Of a stretch of 64,000 nt of DNA, positions 37,301-52,300 are shown one piece after another. This DNA comes from Spodoptera frugiperda (taxonomy: Eukaryota; Arthropoda; Insecta; Lepidoptera; Noctuidae), in assembly GCF_023101765.2 (NCBI RefSeq), contig NC_064214.1, positions 9,368,001 through 9,432,000 on the forward strand. The letters run 5' to 3'. The translations under genes were made by a program, and so were the position numbers. Each line of letters begins with the position of its first letter. Positions within the stretch are counted from its first letter, which is position 1. Below the pieces are notes generated by a model. That model made no database searches. It saw only the letters and a list, made by a program, of their open reading frames with translations, and had not been told where the DNA came from.

Positions 37301-40300
37301 TAAATAGTGTTTTATTACACAAGTCACCTCTGTCCCTGTTTGCATACCAAATTTCATTAAAATTGGTTCAGTAGTTTTAGCGTGATTGACGGACAAACAT
37401 CTAAATAAAGAAACTTTCACATTTATATTAGTGTAATGTGATTAAAGTTGTTCAATAACTTTACTGTAATTGACGTTTTTTTATATATAAAATCAAATCG
37501 TAATCTAAGGCTTTTAGCTTGTGAAACAAATAAATCAAAGAATGACTAGTAACTTCTTAAAATTAATTGAAATAACTGAATTTAAGGCTTATCTAGTCAC
37601 AATTACAATCGCTTTACCGAAATAGGTATCTATTACATAATACATATATTTATCTAAAATAAAATGTTCATTTAAATGAACGCACAAGAACAGTAATATA
37701 ATACAACATATTGTTCAAAAAGTAATGAATTCATATCACAAAACAATATTCACCATTATCACGATAAAACAATTACCAACACGAAATGTCGACGAAATTT
37801 CATAACGAAAACCGCGCAATGATTAGCTTGAAAATTAATGATGTTAAAAGAAATAGCACTCATCCGATTAATTAATCATTTAAATCAATTTATTACGGTT
37901 GAAATCTGATTACAAATCGGGATAATAAATTAATAGGATGATGTAAAGACTGGAATATCTCGAATAATCCCGTGATGATGGAACAAATCCTGTTGCAACA
38001 AATAAGGGGAGTCATCGTGGACTGTGGTACAATTTATAAGCGTATACACTCATTTCGTAGTAATATTTTTTGTTAAAATTAATAAATGTAGTCTTTTATT
38101 CGTAACCATTAGTTAGAAGTTTGGAAATTCTACCTCCTGAATTTTATTTTCGTTTTTTGAGGGGGAAAATCATCTAATAACTTCTCCCGGTTTTTATTAC
38201 GTAAGAGGGGGTGTCCGACTCTTACTGACTATACAACACCTCGTTTCTAGTCCTGCTTTTCGAGCGAAAGTCCAGGTAACCCGTTAGGCAGTTTGCAACT
38301 CCGGGTCGGACATCAGTCTTACTGCGCCTCATCTATAGTGCTCTAATGGCTCCTTGAGGCGTGCGTTGATTCTTGTTGACAGTCCGTATTTTTTTTTAAA
38401 CCTATAAGCCATTGTTTTCTACAACCACTTAATTTAGCATTGTGTTGCTTATCAGACTAAACTATCAGTAACAATAAAAAGACGTGTCAACAAGTATTCG
38501 CCACCTAATTTTATTTGAGAAAAAAAGTGTGATAATGGTTTTAAAATTTCACAATTTTATCATTCCACAAAGATGTTTGTCACAAATGTTTTATTATAAT
38601 AGTAATATTTTAAGTAAAATTCCATCTACCTCCGTTCCACAATATAATTTCAAGATGACCTTATTTCAGCCGTTAATCTGTGTACTTAGCTAATTGTATT
38701 TGGCACTGTCTTCGCAACACTGTCGGAGGAACGCTTAATTTCTTTGTTTATTGGAAACCCCTTTAATTAAAACTATTTGCTAGAAAGTTCTCTTTTGCAC
38801 CGAACTAACTCTTGCTATGACAACTTAGTCTTTCTTAGCAGTATAAGGAACTTGTAAGGACACCAGCATATCAAAGTATCCGACATATGTTTACTAGATT
38901 TTAAACTTTATAACTTATTAAAAAAAGTCGAAAATTTATCGAATCACTTCAACAAATTTTGTATACTTTCATATGCTGCGTGCAAAGTAGCCAATAAAAA
39001 TCCATCCAAACTAATATAAAAATCACTCTTGACATAGTCTAAAGAATTCTAGTAGCATTTAAAATAATTGGACCATCACTATTGCGCATTAAATTAATGG
39101 TACCTGTCAGAATTTGTTGAAAATCCTCCTCGAGACGAACAAAGGCGAGTGGAGAGGCCCATCGCTCTCCTTGTAACAAAAGAGCAATAAAATGTACAAG
39201 AATAGGGGAGTGTAGTCAGTAGATGCGTCATGTTTGATAACTGTTTTGATATACGTCGTTTTGGTTTGGGAATTTGTTTTTCTAAGAGATTGGGGGAATC
39301 ATTTTTCTTTTCTTGGGGAGGTGTGTATATTTTTTGTTACTATGGTCTTCTTCAATAGTTGAACAGACTTAAACGACTTGAGTTTTTGCTATTGCGGTCT
39401 ATTCCAATAGTTGAACAGTACGAGTTCTGTTTTGAGTATAATTGTCTTATTTTGGGGGGGGGGGATCATTCAGTAAATCAAAAGTAATTATTTCCGCCTG
39501 GGTGAGGCGAGAGGCAGTGTCGAACTCTTACTAACTAAACCCACCCCGTTACACCAGTCCACATTTCCGCATAATATTATTAGCTATGTGTCGTATAGTA
39601 TTTATTAAGTTTCCGGTATTTAAAATGTTAATACTATTATTACTGAATCTAAAATTGTATAGGTCCGAAATAGACTAACCTTTAGTTGAGGAGACTGTAT
39701 TATGAAAGGTAAAATAATTATAAATATTATGAAAATACTTGTTTGTTGTTCTATCGTCTAGTACTCTCGTTATTTGGATAATCAAGAGATATTTTAATAA
39801 ATTATGAAGTCAAGGATGTTTTGAGCACTTTATTAAAGTGTGGGAATTTTTGTGAGGCCGTGGTGGTACCACGGCCTCATACTTATAACCTTAACTTTCA
39901 AAGTGCAACTAGCGTTGTGTGAGTGAGGTTACCAGGACCTATTCCCCAGCAATCATCAAATTCCTAAGCCCCAAAAGGCCGGCAACGCACTTGTAACACA
40001 CCTGATGTTTTAGGGGTCCATAGCTTGCGTCCATTGCTTACCATTAGATGAGCCGTCTACTCGTTTACTGGCTTACAAACATACCATTAAAAAATAACAC
40101 ACACTAATTCATCTTTAAAATGGATAACATTCAACTGTCATTCTCTCTTTCACTCACGAGATACCACTTTAGTTCATCTCTCTATGTCATTTTCTGAATA
40201 ACATAAAATATTAACACATATCTTCTTGTCACTCAAAAAATCTCATTGCTAATGTACTTTAGGGTTGCAGCCCCTGCATCTTACAAAGCAAATCCATTTT

Positions 40301-43300
40301 GTTCATGTTTGTAGGGAGTTTTTTGATGTATTGTTTTGTTGGGAATATCTAAGTAAAGTGTATTATTATGATGTAACATGACAAGTTTGTAGCTCAAGTG
40401 AGAGTAAGTGCGACTACCTACTGCAAAGAGTATATTAAAAGAATATTTAACTACTAAAATGTCCACCCACTTTTCACCATTCGATTTATAAGTCCCATGT
40501 AATAGGGAGTGAGCCTATTGCCATATTCTGGGCATCATACCGTACTCTGTACAACCGAGGAATTATCGAAAAGCTGAAACAAGACCAGCAATTTTTACCC
40601 GACCCGGGAATCGAACCGGAGACCCATTGCCCAGCACTCGTACTTGCGATCACTCGGCCAACGAAGCAGTCCAATTCCAGATGATCAGATCAAGATAACC
40701 AAACAAGAAAAAAATATTTTTTTTCGTTTAGGTGTTTTGAGGTCACAACCAGAGAGACACACTACCACATATACCTCTATTGCTTTAGTTCAGTTCTATT
40801 GCTTAAGCTCAAAAAACAAATTTAACAATTCACACCTAACAAACAATCCCGCTTTTTTTTTTTTAAGGGGGATCAAACAATCCCGCTTAACAATTAAAAC
40901 TAAACCTTACGAAACACGCAATTCACCTCAAAATCCTCTATCACAGCATCCATTACAAGTGGCATTGTAGACAGCATAACATGACGCTGCATCAGATGAC
41001 AAAGTGAGCTGCTCGAATGAAGGGCCCTTGTCGCTAAGTAATGTAGACGGCGGCGCTAACGTTAAAATGTTTCGGTTTATACTTGTACATTAATAAGGCT
41101 GAGAGAAATCATATTTTACGTGTTAATTGATATGTTTGTTGGTATTGTTTAAGTGGGTTGTGGTTATCATGTAAGATGAGAATGATGATAAAGAAGTAAA
41201 TGCTAATATTAAGCTTGGCTTGGAACTTAATTTCGACTCCAAAAATAGTGAGAGAAACGTCGGAAGTAAAAAAATAAAGTAAAAAGATGTAAGGAATAAT
41301 ATCTTACCTTTTTATTTTTCAGTATAGATATTATTATGAACTAGAAATATATAAGGAGCTTTAGTACCTGCTACGGCTTTAATGAAAGGTAGTGTTGAGT
41401 TTGAAGATCAATAATTTATAGTAAATATAAATATACCATGAAAATGTTTCTTTCATTATAAAAATCTACGTATGAATTTGTGTTGAAAAAACTATCTTTT
41501 TCACTATCTGTCTCTGAGATAATTTACAACCCCTTATTGATTATTTAGGAAATTCGTTAGAAATCCTATAACAATAAAATCGATACAATAATTCTAACAA
41601 AATACCTTCTTGATTAATAATAAAAAGAAACTAACTTATTTAAAGAAGCGACATCCATTTCATTTTAATTTTCCGAATCCAATTAAGGATTCCTTTGACA
41701 GGCTAGCCTAGTCTTTAAATAAACGTCTATTGAAACAAATTGTATTAGTTCATATTGACCTTTGGTATAAATAGAATCTATCTGATATTGTCTTACACTA
41801 GTTCAAAGTAATTAAAAGAGAAAAAAATAGTTAAACGTAATAGAAGTTCTAATTAAAAGAGTATAATTAGTCTTCAGTGGCAATTTGTGTGAAAAAATAT
41901 CATCGCGCAAAGATACTTAATAGGAGCCGTAGATTTTAAATTAGTACGAATTAAAACGCTCCGAAAACATTCTGAAATGAGGTAATTATGAATGATAAAT
42001 TTGAGTTTTTATATATTTCTTTGCTGGTGGTATAAATTTTGTCGCAGATGCAAACATTTTTGTTGAAGTTTTATTCGTTTAGTGGAGGATAACTGTTCTT
42101 TGTGACAAAGGAAGAAATCATGAGATAAAAGTTAACAATTAGCAACATTCTTTTCTTAGCACTTACTTATGAAACCAATTTCAATGTCGATGCCATTTGA
42201 ATCCAATAAAATCTCAATGAGTATTCAATGTTAAAACTACACCACCCCAAACGTAGCAGTTAAAATAGTATTCACAATAAGGAACATAAAGCCAAACTCA
42301 ATACTATTTAGTTCATTCAATATCAACGCTGTACTTAGGCAATGGGCGCTACTGTAGTAACTCAAGAGAACGAAATTTCATAATATCAATGTCGATCAAC
42401 TTGTCAATTGGAATAGGAGTCAACAGTAGCCCTCATATTATCTATCTATCTTCATATTTCCAAGCTTACAAATGACGCTAATAATCATTTCAAACTTTAA
42501 GAAGATAACAACAAACCAAAAGTAGAAACAAAATAAAATGATCAAAAACACAAAACTTAATTAAATCTTGCAAAGAGTGAAGAATAAAATAAAAGAAAAT
42601 ACCAGTAATTAAGCAGAAGATTGATTATAAGTTAAAATATTATTCGTTACAGATAAAGGCTCTCACTAGAATGAAATTAATTTCGAGTATCCATTAATTT
42701 TATAACAAACAAAGTAGCAATTTTACCCGAAAATTTGTTACTAGACATTGTTATATCAATTTTCATAAATAAAAGGGACAGGGTTATTAATTTTATAGCC
42801 TTATTGAAAGGAAATATATAGTGGTTTAGAGATTTATTGGCTTAAAGAGCTTGAGGGCTCCTTCTACGAATTGTAATTATTATTTTCTGATCAAACTTTC
42901 ATATGTGGTAGAGGTCTGCTTTGGAAAGGTTATTTAAAAATCAATATTTTATGATTCAATTTTTCAATTTTTCAATTCAAACTTTAATACAAAATGGTGA
43001 AAAGTGGGTGTACATTGTATAGCGGCATTACGTGCCGTAATGTGCACCTCTGCCTACCCCTTCGGGGATAAAAGGCGTGACGTTGTGTGTGTGTGTGTGT
43101 GTTTTTTATGAGTAAACTTGTTTTAATATAGATAGATACTGTGAATATCTAGTATGCGAGGAGGAATTATTAAAACAGTACTGATAAATTCAATAAAAAA
43201 TTCTATTGATGCAGATCAGCTAAAAACGGACTACCTAGTGGGTGGGTTTTATCAGGGCTCCGGCGCGAAAAGCAAGAGTAGGAATGGGGTGGTTTTTAAT

Positions 43301-46300
43301 CAGTAAGTTATTTATATTATCTTTTTGGTTGAACACTAAACAAAAAAAAAAAACAAAATGTCTTCAACCACGAATTACTCGAAACCAAACCAAAAAAAGA
43401 TTAACAAACACTAGCAAAAAACAATAATGAAATACTCGTAACAAACCAAATCACAAAGCGTTGCAAACAAACACATAAGAGATAAGGGCTTCATCAGACA
43501 CACACATATAGACGTACATTACGAAGAACATATTACAAGGTACATTAGTAACCTACTTGATAATGAAAACGTCGTGCATTACAAAGCAGACGTTGTAATT
43601 ATAGATAATGATGTTACTACAGGATTATTTCGCTTTTCCAACAGAGATGTGCTATGTAGCTATGCTACGAAGATGTAATAGCTAAGTTGTGAAATATGTG
43701 TTCGTTTCCACTGATACTAAACTATGTAGCTGTGCGAGGAAGATGCGTAGCTTGAGTATGCAATGTATGTAGTAGGGAAGCCGTCTATAGCACACCTCCA
43801 TAGCACGCATCTTTCCATATAAAAAACATAGCTTAGCTGAATTCATTCTGATCCGGAGCGGGTTTACCGGGGCTCCGGCTCGAAAAGCGGGAGTAGGACC
43901 GTTCCTACTTTGTCAGTAAGAGTCTGACAGTCCCTCTCGCTTCGGTCAAGGTGGAAGAAGACATTGTATGATTTCCCCCCTTAAAAAAAGCTGAGTCCGT
44001 TTTCACCAGTGCCAATGTATACGCATTCACAGCAACGTAGCATAGCACATCTCTGGTAGAAAACCACCATTAATTTCTGAGAAACTACAAATAAAGGGCA
44101 AAGATACTGATGATTGTGTTATTTGCAGACTAATCTACTCTTTGTAAACCAGATTTTGTTTTGTTAACGAATGATGGAGACGAATTATTACGTTTAATGT
44201 GTTGTTTTGTCTTTGATGTCTTAAGTGGTAATGGAGAAACAGATTTTGAGTGGTTGAATTTATTTGTAGTAGAAGTAATGATGTACATTTTAACAAGTGG
44301 TATATTTAATGAGAAAATGTGGTTGGTTGGATAACAAAGTCACGATTTAATAAGTTTTTTTTGCTACAGTCTAGTAGTAGCGCGACAGTCACCATGTCGA
44401 GTTTCGCGAAATGCTGTTTATGAATATGAGCCTTTGGCATGGCTTGAATCTAGTCGAGTTCTTCGTTAAATAATTACGCGAGTAAGCCGAAAAACATAAT
44501 ATATGTACATGATTATCTAAAAAGATTACTCGCTCTCTTTGGGACTTTTAGGAAAAAAATATCTGTTCTATTTTTTGGTAATGGTTCTACGAATGCAAGA
44601 GAATAGACATTTGAATAAAGTATCATATTTTCGACTTAGAAATTTCAAACAACGACCATAGAAAATCTTATTTAGGAAACTGTAGCGAAAACTGTTTCTA
44701 AATCCTCAAAGTACTTTTCGAGATTAGCCAGAATATACTGCATAGTACCGTCGACTTTACTTCTACTATCTTGTACACACCGCCAAATATATGCATGTGT
44801 GCGAATGCATTTCAACAGCAACCCTCTCGGGGAATACAACACTATTTCTGTATTTTTGCGTCCCCCACTTCTATTACACACAAGAGCAAAAAACAAAGAG
44901 AAACATTTGCAGAAACGAATGTTTGAAAACTTCGTATTCTGTGAAACATTTCGTCAATGTAGGTTCATGTTAATCCCTGTTTAAAATTCAAAGAGCCTGC
45001 GGCCCCACTGCAGTTCGTGTAAATTAAATAGAAGACCCGGTGACTTGGCGGGATGAGATGTAAATTCTGTACTGTTGCAACTATGGTGGGAGGGGGGCAA
45101 AAACTAATTTGCGCTTTTTAAAATGCTTGAACTTGGAATCGTGGATCGGTGAGGAATGAGGTCGATTTAAATGAAATAGTTGTTTACACCGTAATTCCAA
45201 ACGATTAATCGATTTCGTTTTGTTTGTATTAATTTGCTTCGTTCAACAATGGTTTTGTTCTAAAAGTAAAACTTACATATTTTTACGAGTATAACGTGCC
45301 TGCTATGAAACATACCATCATGTTACTTATTTACCAGTGTAGTAGACAGAAACACACACATAATTTAGCATAACAGACCCTATTTGCTAGTTACGTCATC
45401 AGTCCCGTGCTGTAACGGAGTTCAACTACATAGCTTCATTATTATTGAATAGCATGCGTATCTAGGGAACAGTGAGTAAAGTTCCCTAAGAAAAGGAGGA
45501 TCCTCTGACCAGGTGCGCTGATAGTGCCTTGCGGCTTTCGGGACAACAGTTGTTCGTTGAGATTTTCTATCCATGTTTATTCGCATGTGAACCTTTATTC
45601 ACTGTGTAACTTCTGTCATTTGTCGCTTGTCATCTGTCGCCACACGTACTTACTGGCCATGCATGGTCTTATTACATTAACTGCGTTCTATTATAACTTT
45701 TGTGAGACATACTAAATTATTTATTATGTTATCGGCTTACTCACGTAACTGTTTGACGACAAACTGCGCTACTTTCAAGCCATACTAGAGAATCATATTC
45801 ATGAGCAGCATTTCGTGATACACTGCTACTGATACAGTGCAGTAGCAGCACGACAATAGCCGCGTCATGTGATGTGGAATGCTGCTCATAAAAATGAGCC
45901 AATACATAGATAATAATTAATAAAGCGAACATTATTTACTAATTCGATTCTTATTGTACCTTTACATTTATTTTGTCAATATCACTCTTGTTCTCAGGTG
46001 GGCTGGCTTCGAGCGGAAGACCAAACAGTATTATCCCTCAACGATCGAGTGGTCCTCAGTCCTCGATACTCCGTGAACCTGGACACTCCCAGCACTTGGC
46101 AGTTGAGGATCAGACCTCTGAGGGCAGAGGACCGTGGCTGCTACATGTGTCAGATCAACACCCAGCCCAGTATGAAGTGGCAGATTGGATGTATTGATGT
46201 TTATGGTAGGTGGAATTTGTGCTTAAGGGTATTGTAAATAAAGTAGCTTATTGCTTTTCAGATGAAATCAAAATAAGATTTAAGTCCATATAGATATTGA

Positions 46301-49300
46301 AATTGAAACTTACCTATAAAAACTAGGTATAATAACCAATTTTTATTCGTAAGTCTCAACTCCAAATAAAAAGTAAATTCAACTATTCTAATAACATTAA
46401 TCTCACTGAAAAATATTTTGAAGCAATCATGTATCCAATGTTAATCTGTTAGTGGCCATTTATTAAGTATCGCTTACAAAATCCTTTGTTATAAACGAAC
46501 CCGTTTAGTTTCCATCAAAACGTGAACGCCCTTAAGACTTTTAATTAAAAACGTTTTAGTATTTATTATCTTCGGACCAGTAAATTAAAAGAGAAATGGT
46601 TGCTCTCGTACAGACTAATATTGAAAAGGCATAGCTGTTAAGCAAATTACACAACAACAAATAGAAAAACTTCTAAAACAAGGGATTTTTTAATAAAAAG
46701 TCCCGAAACGAATGATTGTAAGCGAGTAATAGGTACAAATAAAAGAGAGGAAGTCTTAAGCTTATTAAGGATAGGAGATGGATCCGAAGCTTCAAAACAT
46801 TTCAAAGTACTTACGTCGAACTTAGAACAAAATTCAATATCAATGAAACGTCTCGAATGAACGCTGGAAAAGTATTTTCTTCAGAAAAATAAATCACCTT
46901 AAGAGAAGTTAACGTTATTTCTACGCGCCATTGAAGGTGAGCACCAACTTTTATCGTTTGCAGCTCAAATTAGTTCTAGAGGGGGGTTTATTCTTTTTTT
47001 TCAATGCTCAAGTTTTTGAAGTATGGATTTCAATATTGAATTTTTACTATGTCTCTGGGGGGACGCCCGTAACTTTTAGGGGGACGAAGAATTTAATATG
47101 TAACATCGCGCCGGTAGTCACCGGCGATTTCTTTTTCAAAAGTATAAATGAAATATTAGGAAGTAGGTATGGACGAGATGAAATTACTTCGATAGGTAAC
47201 ATTTCCATTAGACGGAATTAAGATTTGAAGATTATTGGACCGGATAAATGATAAGACGCTTTTTTCAGAAGAAATGTTTTTGTTTGTCTTTTTGTTGACC
47301 TATTAATAAATCTCCCAAAAGGTTTTGATCATGGTGGCACGTCTAACTAAGCTAGCCCACTACGCAGAATATATTATAGTGGATAAGTGTGTGTAGGAAA
47401 CCTTCTCTGTACCCGATGGGTCGGCAGACAACAGTATCGGAGAGTGGTCAGGTGCAGAACCAACGGCTTTAAACTTATATCCGTCAAAACTTCCGACTCC
47501 GGGCTAAAAATGGTTATTTTTCTCAGAAAAAGCCATTTTTACTTATTGTCCGCAACACATTTGACAGCAGCTGGTCACTCAACAATTGCGCCAACCATAC
47601 AGTCACTCTATTATAAGAAACTTAAGTTTACCTCAAAGCAAACTGACTCTAACACACATCAAAATAGAACATACATTCACACAATGCCATTAATGAATAA
47701 AGCCTGTACTCCACAGACGTCATCAACATTTGGTGAAAGATAGAAGCCTTGTTCAACGAAGCAAAACTGTTAATTGTTCTGATTCAATCTATTAAGACCC
47801 AAAAACAACTTTTAGCCAGACGAGACGCTTTAAGTTTCATTGCTTTGAGTATTCAACTGGGTTGATAGCTATCGATTTTGGTCTTACTTTTGTGAATTGA
47901 GAATCAAATTGGAATTAGAAAAAGCTGATTAAATATTACTTGTGTGGAAATGATTTGTAATATACGTTAGCTAGCATATCTAATGATTTTTCACTTGTTT
48001 TTTTAACCACTTTAATCAATAATGACTTTTGTAATTTTCTTGGACTTGTAGTTAAAAATGTAAACTGACAAATTAGTTGCGTTTGTATTACACTTGGGAG
48101 CAAAGAAACATATTTTTATAAAATACCATATTTTTCATTTTTAAATCCCCTCTATATAACTTAAAAACAACTTCGCTTTAGAATGTACTATATTATGTAC
48201 ACTACATATCTTATCATAAGTAAAAATAATTCTAAAATGATTCAAGCGAAATGAAAAGTACACTCGAGCACACACAAGCATATTTAAGAGTACCTGAGAC
48301 CAGCACGGACTTGCAAATCTTTAAATGTGGAAAAATACAGTCGCGCACAAAATTGCTTGCGATTCGCCTTCCATATTCCAGTGAGGTTTTTACGAAATTT
48401 TCGCGTGTATTGGACAGTGGACACAACGGTTTTTCGACAGTTATTGTTCCTTTTTTGTATACGCCACGAAAAATGGGGAATATGGTTGCTTTTATTTACT
48501 TATAGGTTTTGATCTGACTCTTGTATTTATTTCTTAACTGAAATCCGTTTTATTAACCTAAAAATAAGAATAAATTGTGCACGCATCCTTAATTGTAATA
48601 TCTTAATACTAAACTGAACTGAAAAACAAAACAAAATTTGATGATTTGAAATCTTATGTTTGTATGTCTAATTTATTTATCTTGTCCACAGTTCCTCCTG
48701 ACATAATCAATGAAGAAACGTCAGCAGATGTGTCAGCCCAGGAGATGGACAACGTGACCCTCATCTGTAGAGCCTCAGGGCACCCTCCTCCGAAGATCAC
48801 TTGGAGGAGGGAAGACCATGAGCCTATGCTGCTCAAGAAAGTTGGCAGCAGGGACTTTTATAAAGGTACCTGAAAAATTATAATTATGTTATTATGGCCT
48901 GAGTAGAGCCAGTATACCAACTCCCCTTGAGCAAACGTGGTGATTAATGCTCAAAACTTTTTTTGTGAGAAGAGGCCTTCGGTCAGCAGCGGTTACTTAT
49001 AGGCTGGTAATGTGATGTGATATGAGCTGCTTTCAGTTGTATAAACCAACTCACATTGAGCAAACGTGGTGATTAATGCTCAAAACATTTTAATGATAGC
49101 CTTTGGTCAGTAGTGACCACTTATAAAAAACATAACGTTTCAATTTATTTTTATGTCTTGTAATCACTATTATTACAACAGTATAATACAACTGCCTTCA
49201 AAGGAATTAAAAAATATGTGCCTTAGTATTGTGACAAAAATTTAACACTACTATTCAAAAAAACCGAAACATTTTATTTCAATTAGTTGAGTAATCCTTT

Positions 49301-52300
49301 CAAATATAAACTCTAGACCTATGGACCACCCACCAGAATACTAGTTTTATTTAGATTCACCAGAATTTCGTTTTGAAGCTTTTTGAACAAACATTCGGAA
49401 ATAGAACACTGCGAAAATAGTCCAGTTAAAAGGTACTCTATTTAGAATCGAATCAAATAAAAATGCTCTACTCTCTACACAAAATCTCACATGATTAATG
49501 AATTGAAATTTGAGGGCCTTTACAAAGGACTTTTTGGAAAATAAAAAATACGCTATAATATGTATTAGGAGAGGGAAATCTCGAGAGCCAGTGGTCCGGA
49601 ACATTGCTTAGCTCAGGAACCTTGGAGTCACCAGAATGGGAAAACAAAAGAAATCATTTGTCACGATACTATTGGAAAAGTTTTTGGAGCGAACCGCTCT
49701 TTGATCACGAACGTTTTCATTTCAAAGTTATTTTTGTTCGGTGATTTGAAAATCGCTCTTATATTTCCTGACAGGTTTGGCATTTATCATTTTAATATGG
49801 CTCAAGTTTCTATGTCAGATTGTCTCGTTATCGATTTTTGATGACCAGCTAATTGGACTGATTAAATTGCAATACGTATAACAATATAAGTCTATACTAA
49901 GAACAGAAAGATATTGAAGATGAAATACTTTGTCACATTAAATATTTTAAGAGGTTTTTGTGAGGTATAAAAAGGTATATCGACCCGCCTTTTATCCCTG
50001 AAGGTGTAGGCAGAGGTATACCCACATTACGGCACGTAATGGCACTGTACATCCCTTTTTCACTATTTGTTTTGTAAGTCACATATAATAGAGGGTGAGA
50101 TTTACTGGGCACAATCGTAAAGTCCACTTTTAATTGGAGCTTTATGTATTTGCAACCTTAACAAATCATTCCAAATTCAACTTTAAATAAAATAAAACAA
50201 ACCTTATTATAACTACAGCAAGCACGCGATACATTTTCACGTCAATTTAGATTAGAATATAGCAACTTGATTATCTGCTACGAGCGTGCATTTGAAGCGT
50301 AGGCGTCCGCTACGCTGCTACGCCGTAGCTACAAGTTTGCCACGTAGGCAGTATGGCTACAAGCCTGGGGCGGAGAACGATGCGGTTGAAGCCATTGCTT
50401 TTTTCGTTTATTTTTTGAAGTCTATACCTTGATTTTTCGCTACAAAACAAAAGGAAACGGAAGTACAAATCCCAGTTTTGAAGCATGGATATTTCTTTGC
50501 AGTGGTTTTACCGAAGCATTGATGAAATGTTTATCTTCAAAACCAATCCACCAATCGGGCAACTCAACTCAGAATAGGCAGGTGTTTTATTACACCTAGA
50601 TGTGTGATATACATCTAATAATAATACATATTTTATACTAAATTGGTAATTGTATTACCAAAGAACTACCCAATACAATTATCGACATTAATCCTCGTAG
50701 CCGTTCATTATAATTATTTCTCTCCTAATTCGAACAGCCTCCATATAAACTCGACGTTCCTTAACGAGAGTACCCTTTGCCCTTTTATTAATAACATAGT
50801 ACTGGAAATGCTAATCCTCCTGTCAACCGTATTGATTACTATTGAACGTAGGAGGGAGGAGGGGAGTTATTTAGTGAGGAACAATCAAGCTCTTTGTATT
50901 GTAATCTTATTATGGAAGTTTGATGGAGGAAAGAGGGTTGATTTGTTTTGACGTAATGTGATGGCTTTTGATCTATGAAAGGGTGAACAGAGGTGCACAC
51001 AATTATAGGACGTATTAGGAGTTCTCAGTTTTCAGTCAGTGTGTTGTTGAGTCTCATATAACAGAGGATAAAGAATATCGAAAACTCTCAAAATTCCCTA
51101 TAATAATGAATCATACTACAATTATTGTCACTGTTGCAATGTGTGGTTAAAGGCCGCTGAGTCTTAAGCACTATAATAATTCTGAGCCTATCATCTGTAC
51201 CTACTCTTAGTTGTAATAAACGTTTTGAATTTGACTACTAAGAGTTTTACGAATATCAAAATAAAATCACAATAATAGTTTGTTACTCAACTAGGCTCCT
51301 TGCTCACTCAACAAGGAGTCAGACTGTTTTTTGTGTTAAACGTATTTATTATTATATTATTATTATATATATTAAACATAAACATTTTGTTTTTCTTTTA
51401 TAGTCGAGAGCTACGTGGGTAGCTCGCTGCCGCTGTGGCGCGTGGACCGGCGGCAGATGGGCGCGTTCCTGTGCATCGCCGCCAACGACGTGCCGCCCGC
51501 CGTCAGCAAGCGCATCATACTTAATGTTAACTGTAAGTTAAAATACTTACTACTATATACATATTAGTATATGTGCTAGCGATATGAATGCTAAAGCAAT
51601 GTAAAACTAATTTACCTCTAATTGACTGCAGTTGATGTGGTGGCTAGGCAACTGGCCGCCCAATTCCCGAACGGAGTACTCTTTGTGTGATCCACAAATT
51701 GTTGTTTCGCGTATTGGATGTCATGTGTATGTGAACTTGTATGTTTGTAAACGCACCTACGATACAGGAGAAAATCATAGTGTGGGGCAAAGCTTACAAA
51801 AAATATACATCTACTTTATTGATTGGAAAACCTCAATTCTTAAAACATGACATATAAACATACCCCTTGTAAAAATACAGCCATATTCATATTCACTGTG
51901 AAATAAAAATAAATAAACCATTCGAAAATGTCATCAAAACATTCAAATCAAATTCCATCGCCATCAAGCTAAACAGGTATAATAACGAGAAAAATAATAT
52001 TCTAAAATCACAATGTAAACATTATAATATTTCGAGTAAAACGTTATATTTCGAGTAAATTATTTAATATTCGTATAACGAAGTTGATTATAAGAAAGAT
52101 AACGAGTCCTTCTTACCGTTTGTCTGTAAATAAGGTCGAAATGAAACAAATTGAGCGACTCTCACCTTTGCTTCCAATACAATTAGACGATTATTCCTCT
52201 TGCCTACTTTCGTATAACTAAGCTGGTGGTCTAATTTGTGAGATGATAGCGAGTTCATATTTGCCTCTTGGTCATGTCAAAGTCAACGTTAAAGCATTTA

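Larger units (their letters stand above)
28326..45997. other. 17.7 kb intron within the Ig1 coding region
   Basis: This intron interrupts Ig1 between KHK and VGW, with a GTAAGA donor and TTCTCAG acceptor. It carries RTE and LINE remnants, SINEs, a long inverted repeat and MITEs, listed separately. Stretches with nothing recognisable include about 28540-29030, 29550-29980, 31950-32450, 33570-34220, 34450-35060, 35230-36740, 36810-37260, 37450-38150, 38380-39440, 40980-42980, 43310-43630, 44080-44360 and 44520-45470. Confidence 0.8.
48866..51403. other. Intron splitting Ig2
   Basis: Contains a two-copy duplicated RTE-type tail (48899-49133), a SINE-B copy (49981-50125) and a possibly decayed SINE-B around 50955-51070. 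50280-50380 is locally GC-rich with repeated CTACG words, cause unknown. 49140-49975 and 51080-51400 show nothing recognisable. Confidence 0.75.

Noticed and set aside
48646..48873. Reading the Ig2 exon as a stand-alone small protein with an upstream methionine
   Set aside because: The upstream part is intron with a clear CACAG acceptor at 48691 and the exon matches the phase of its neighbours.
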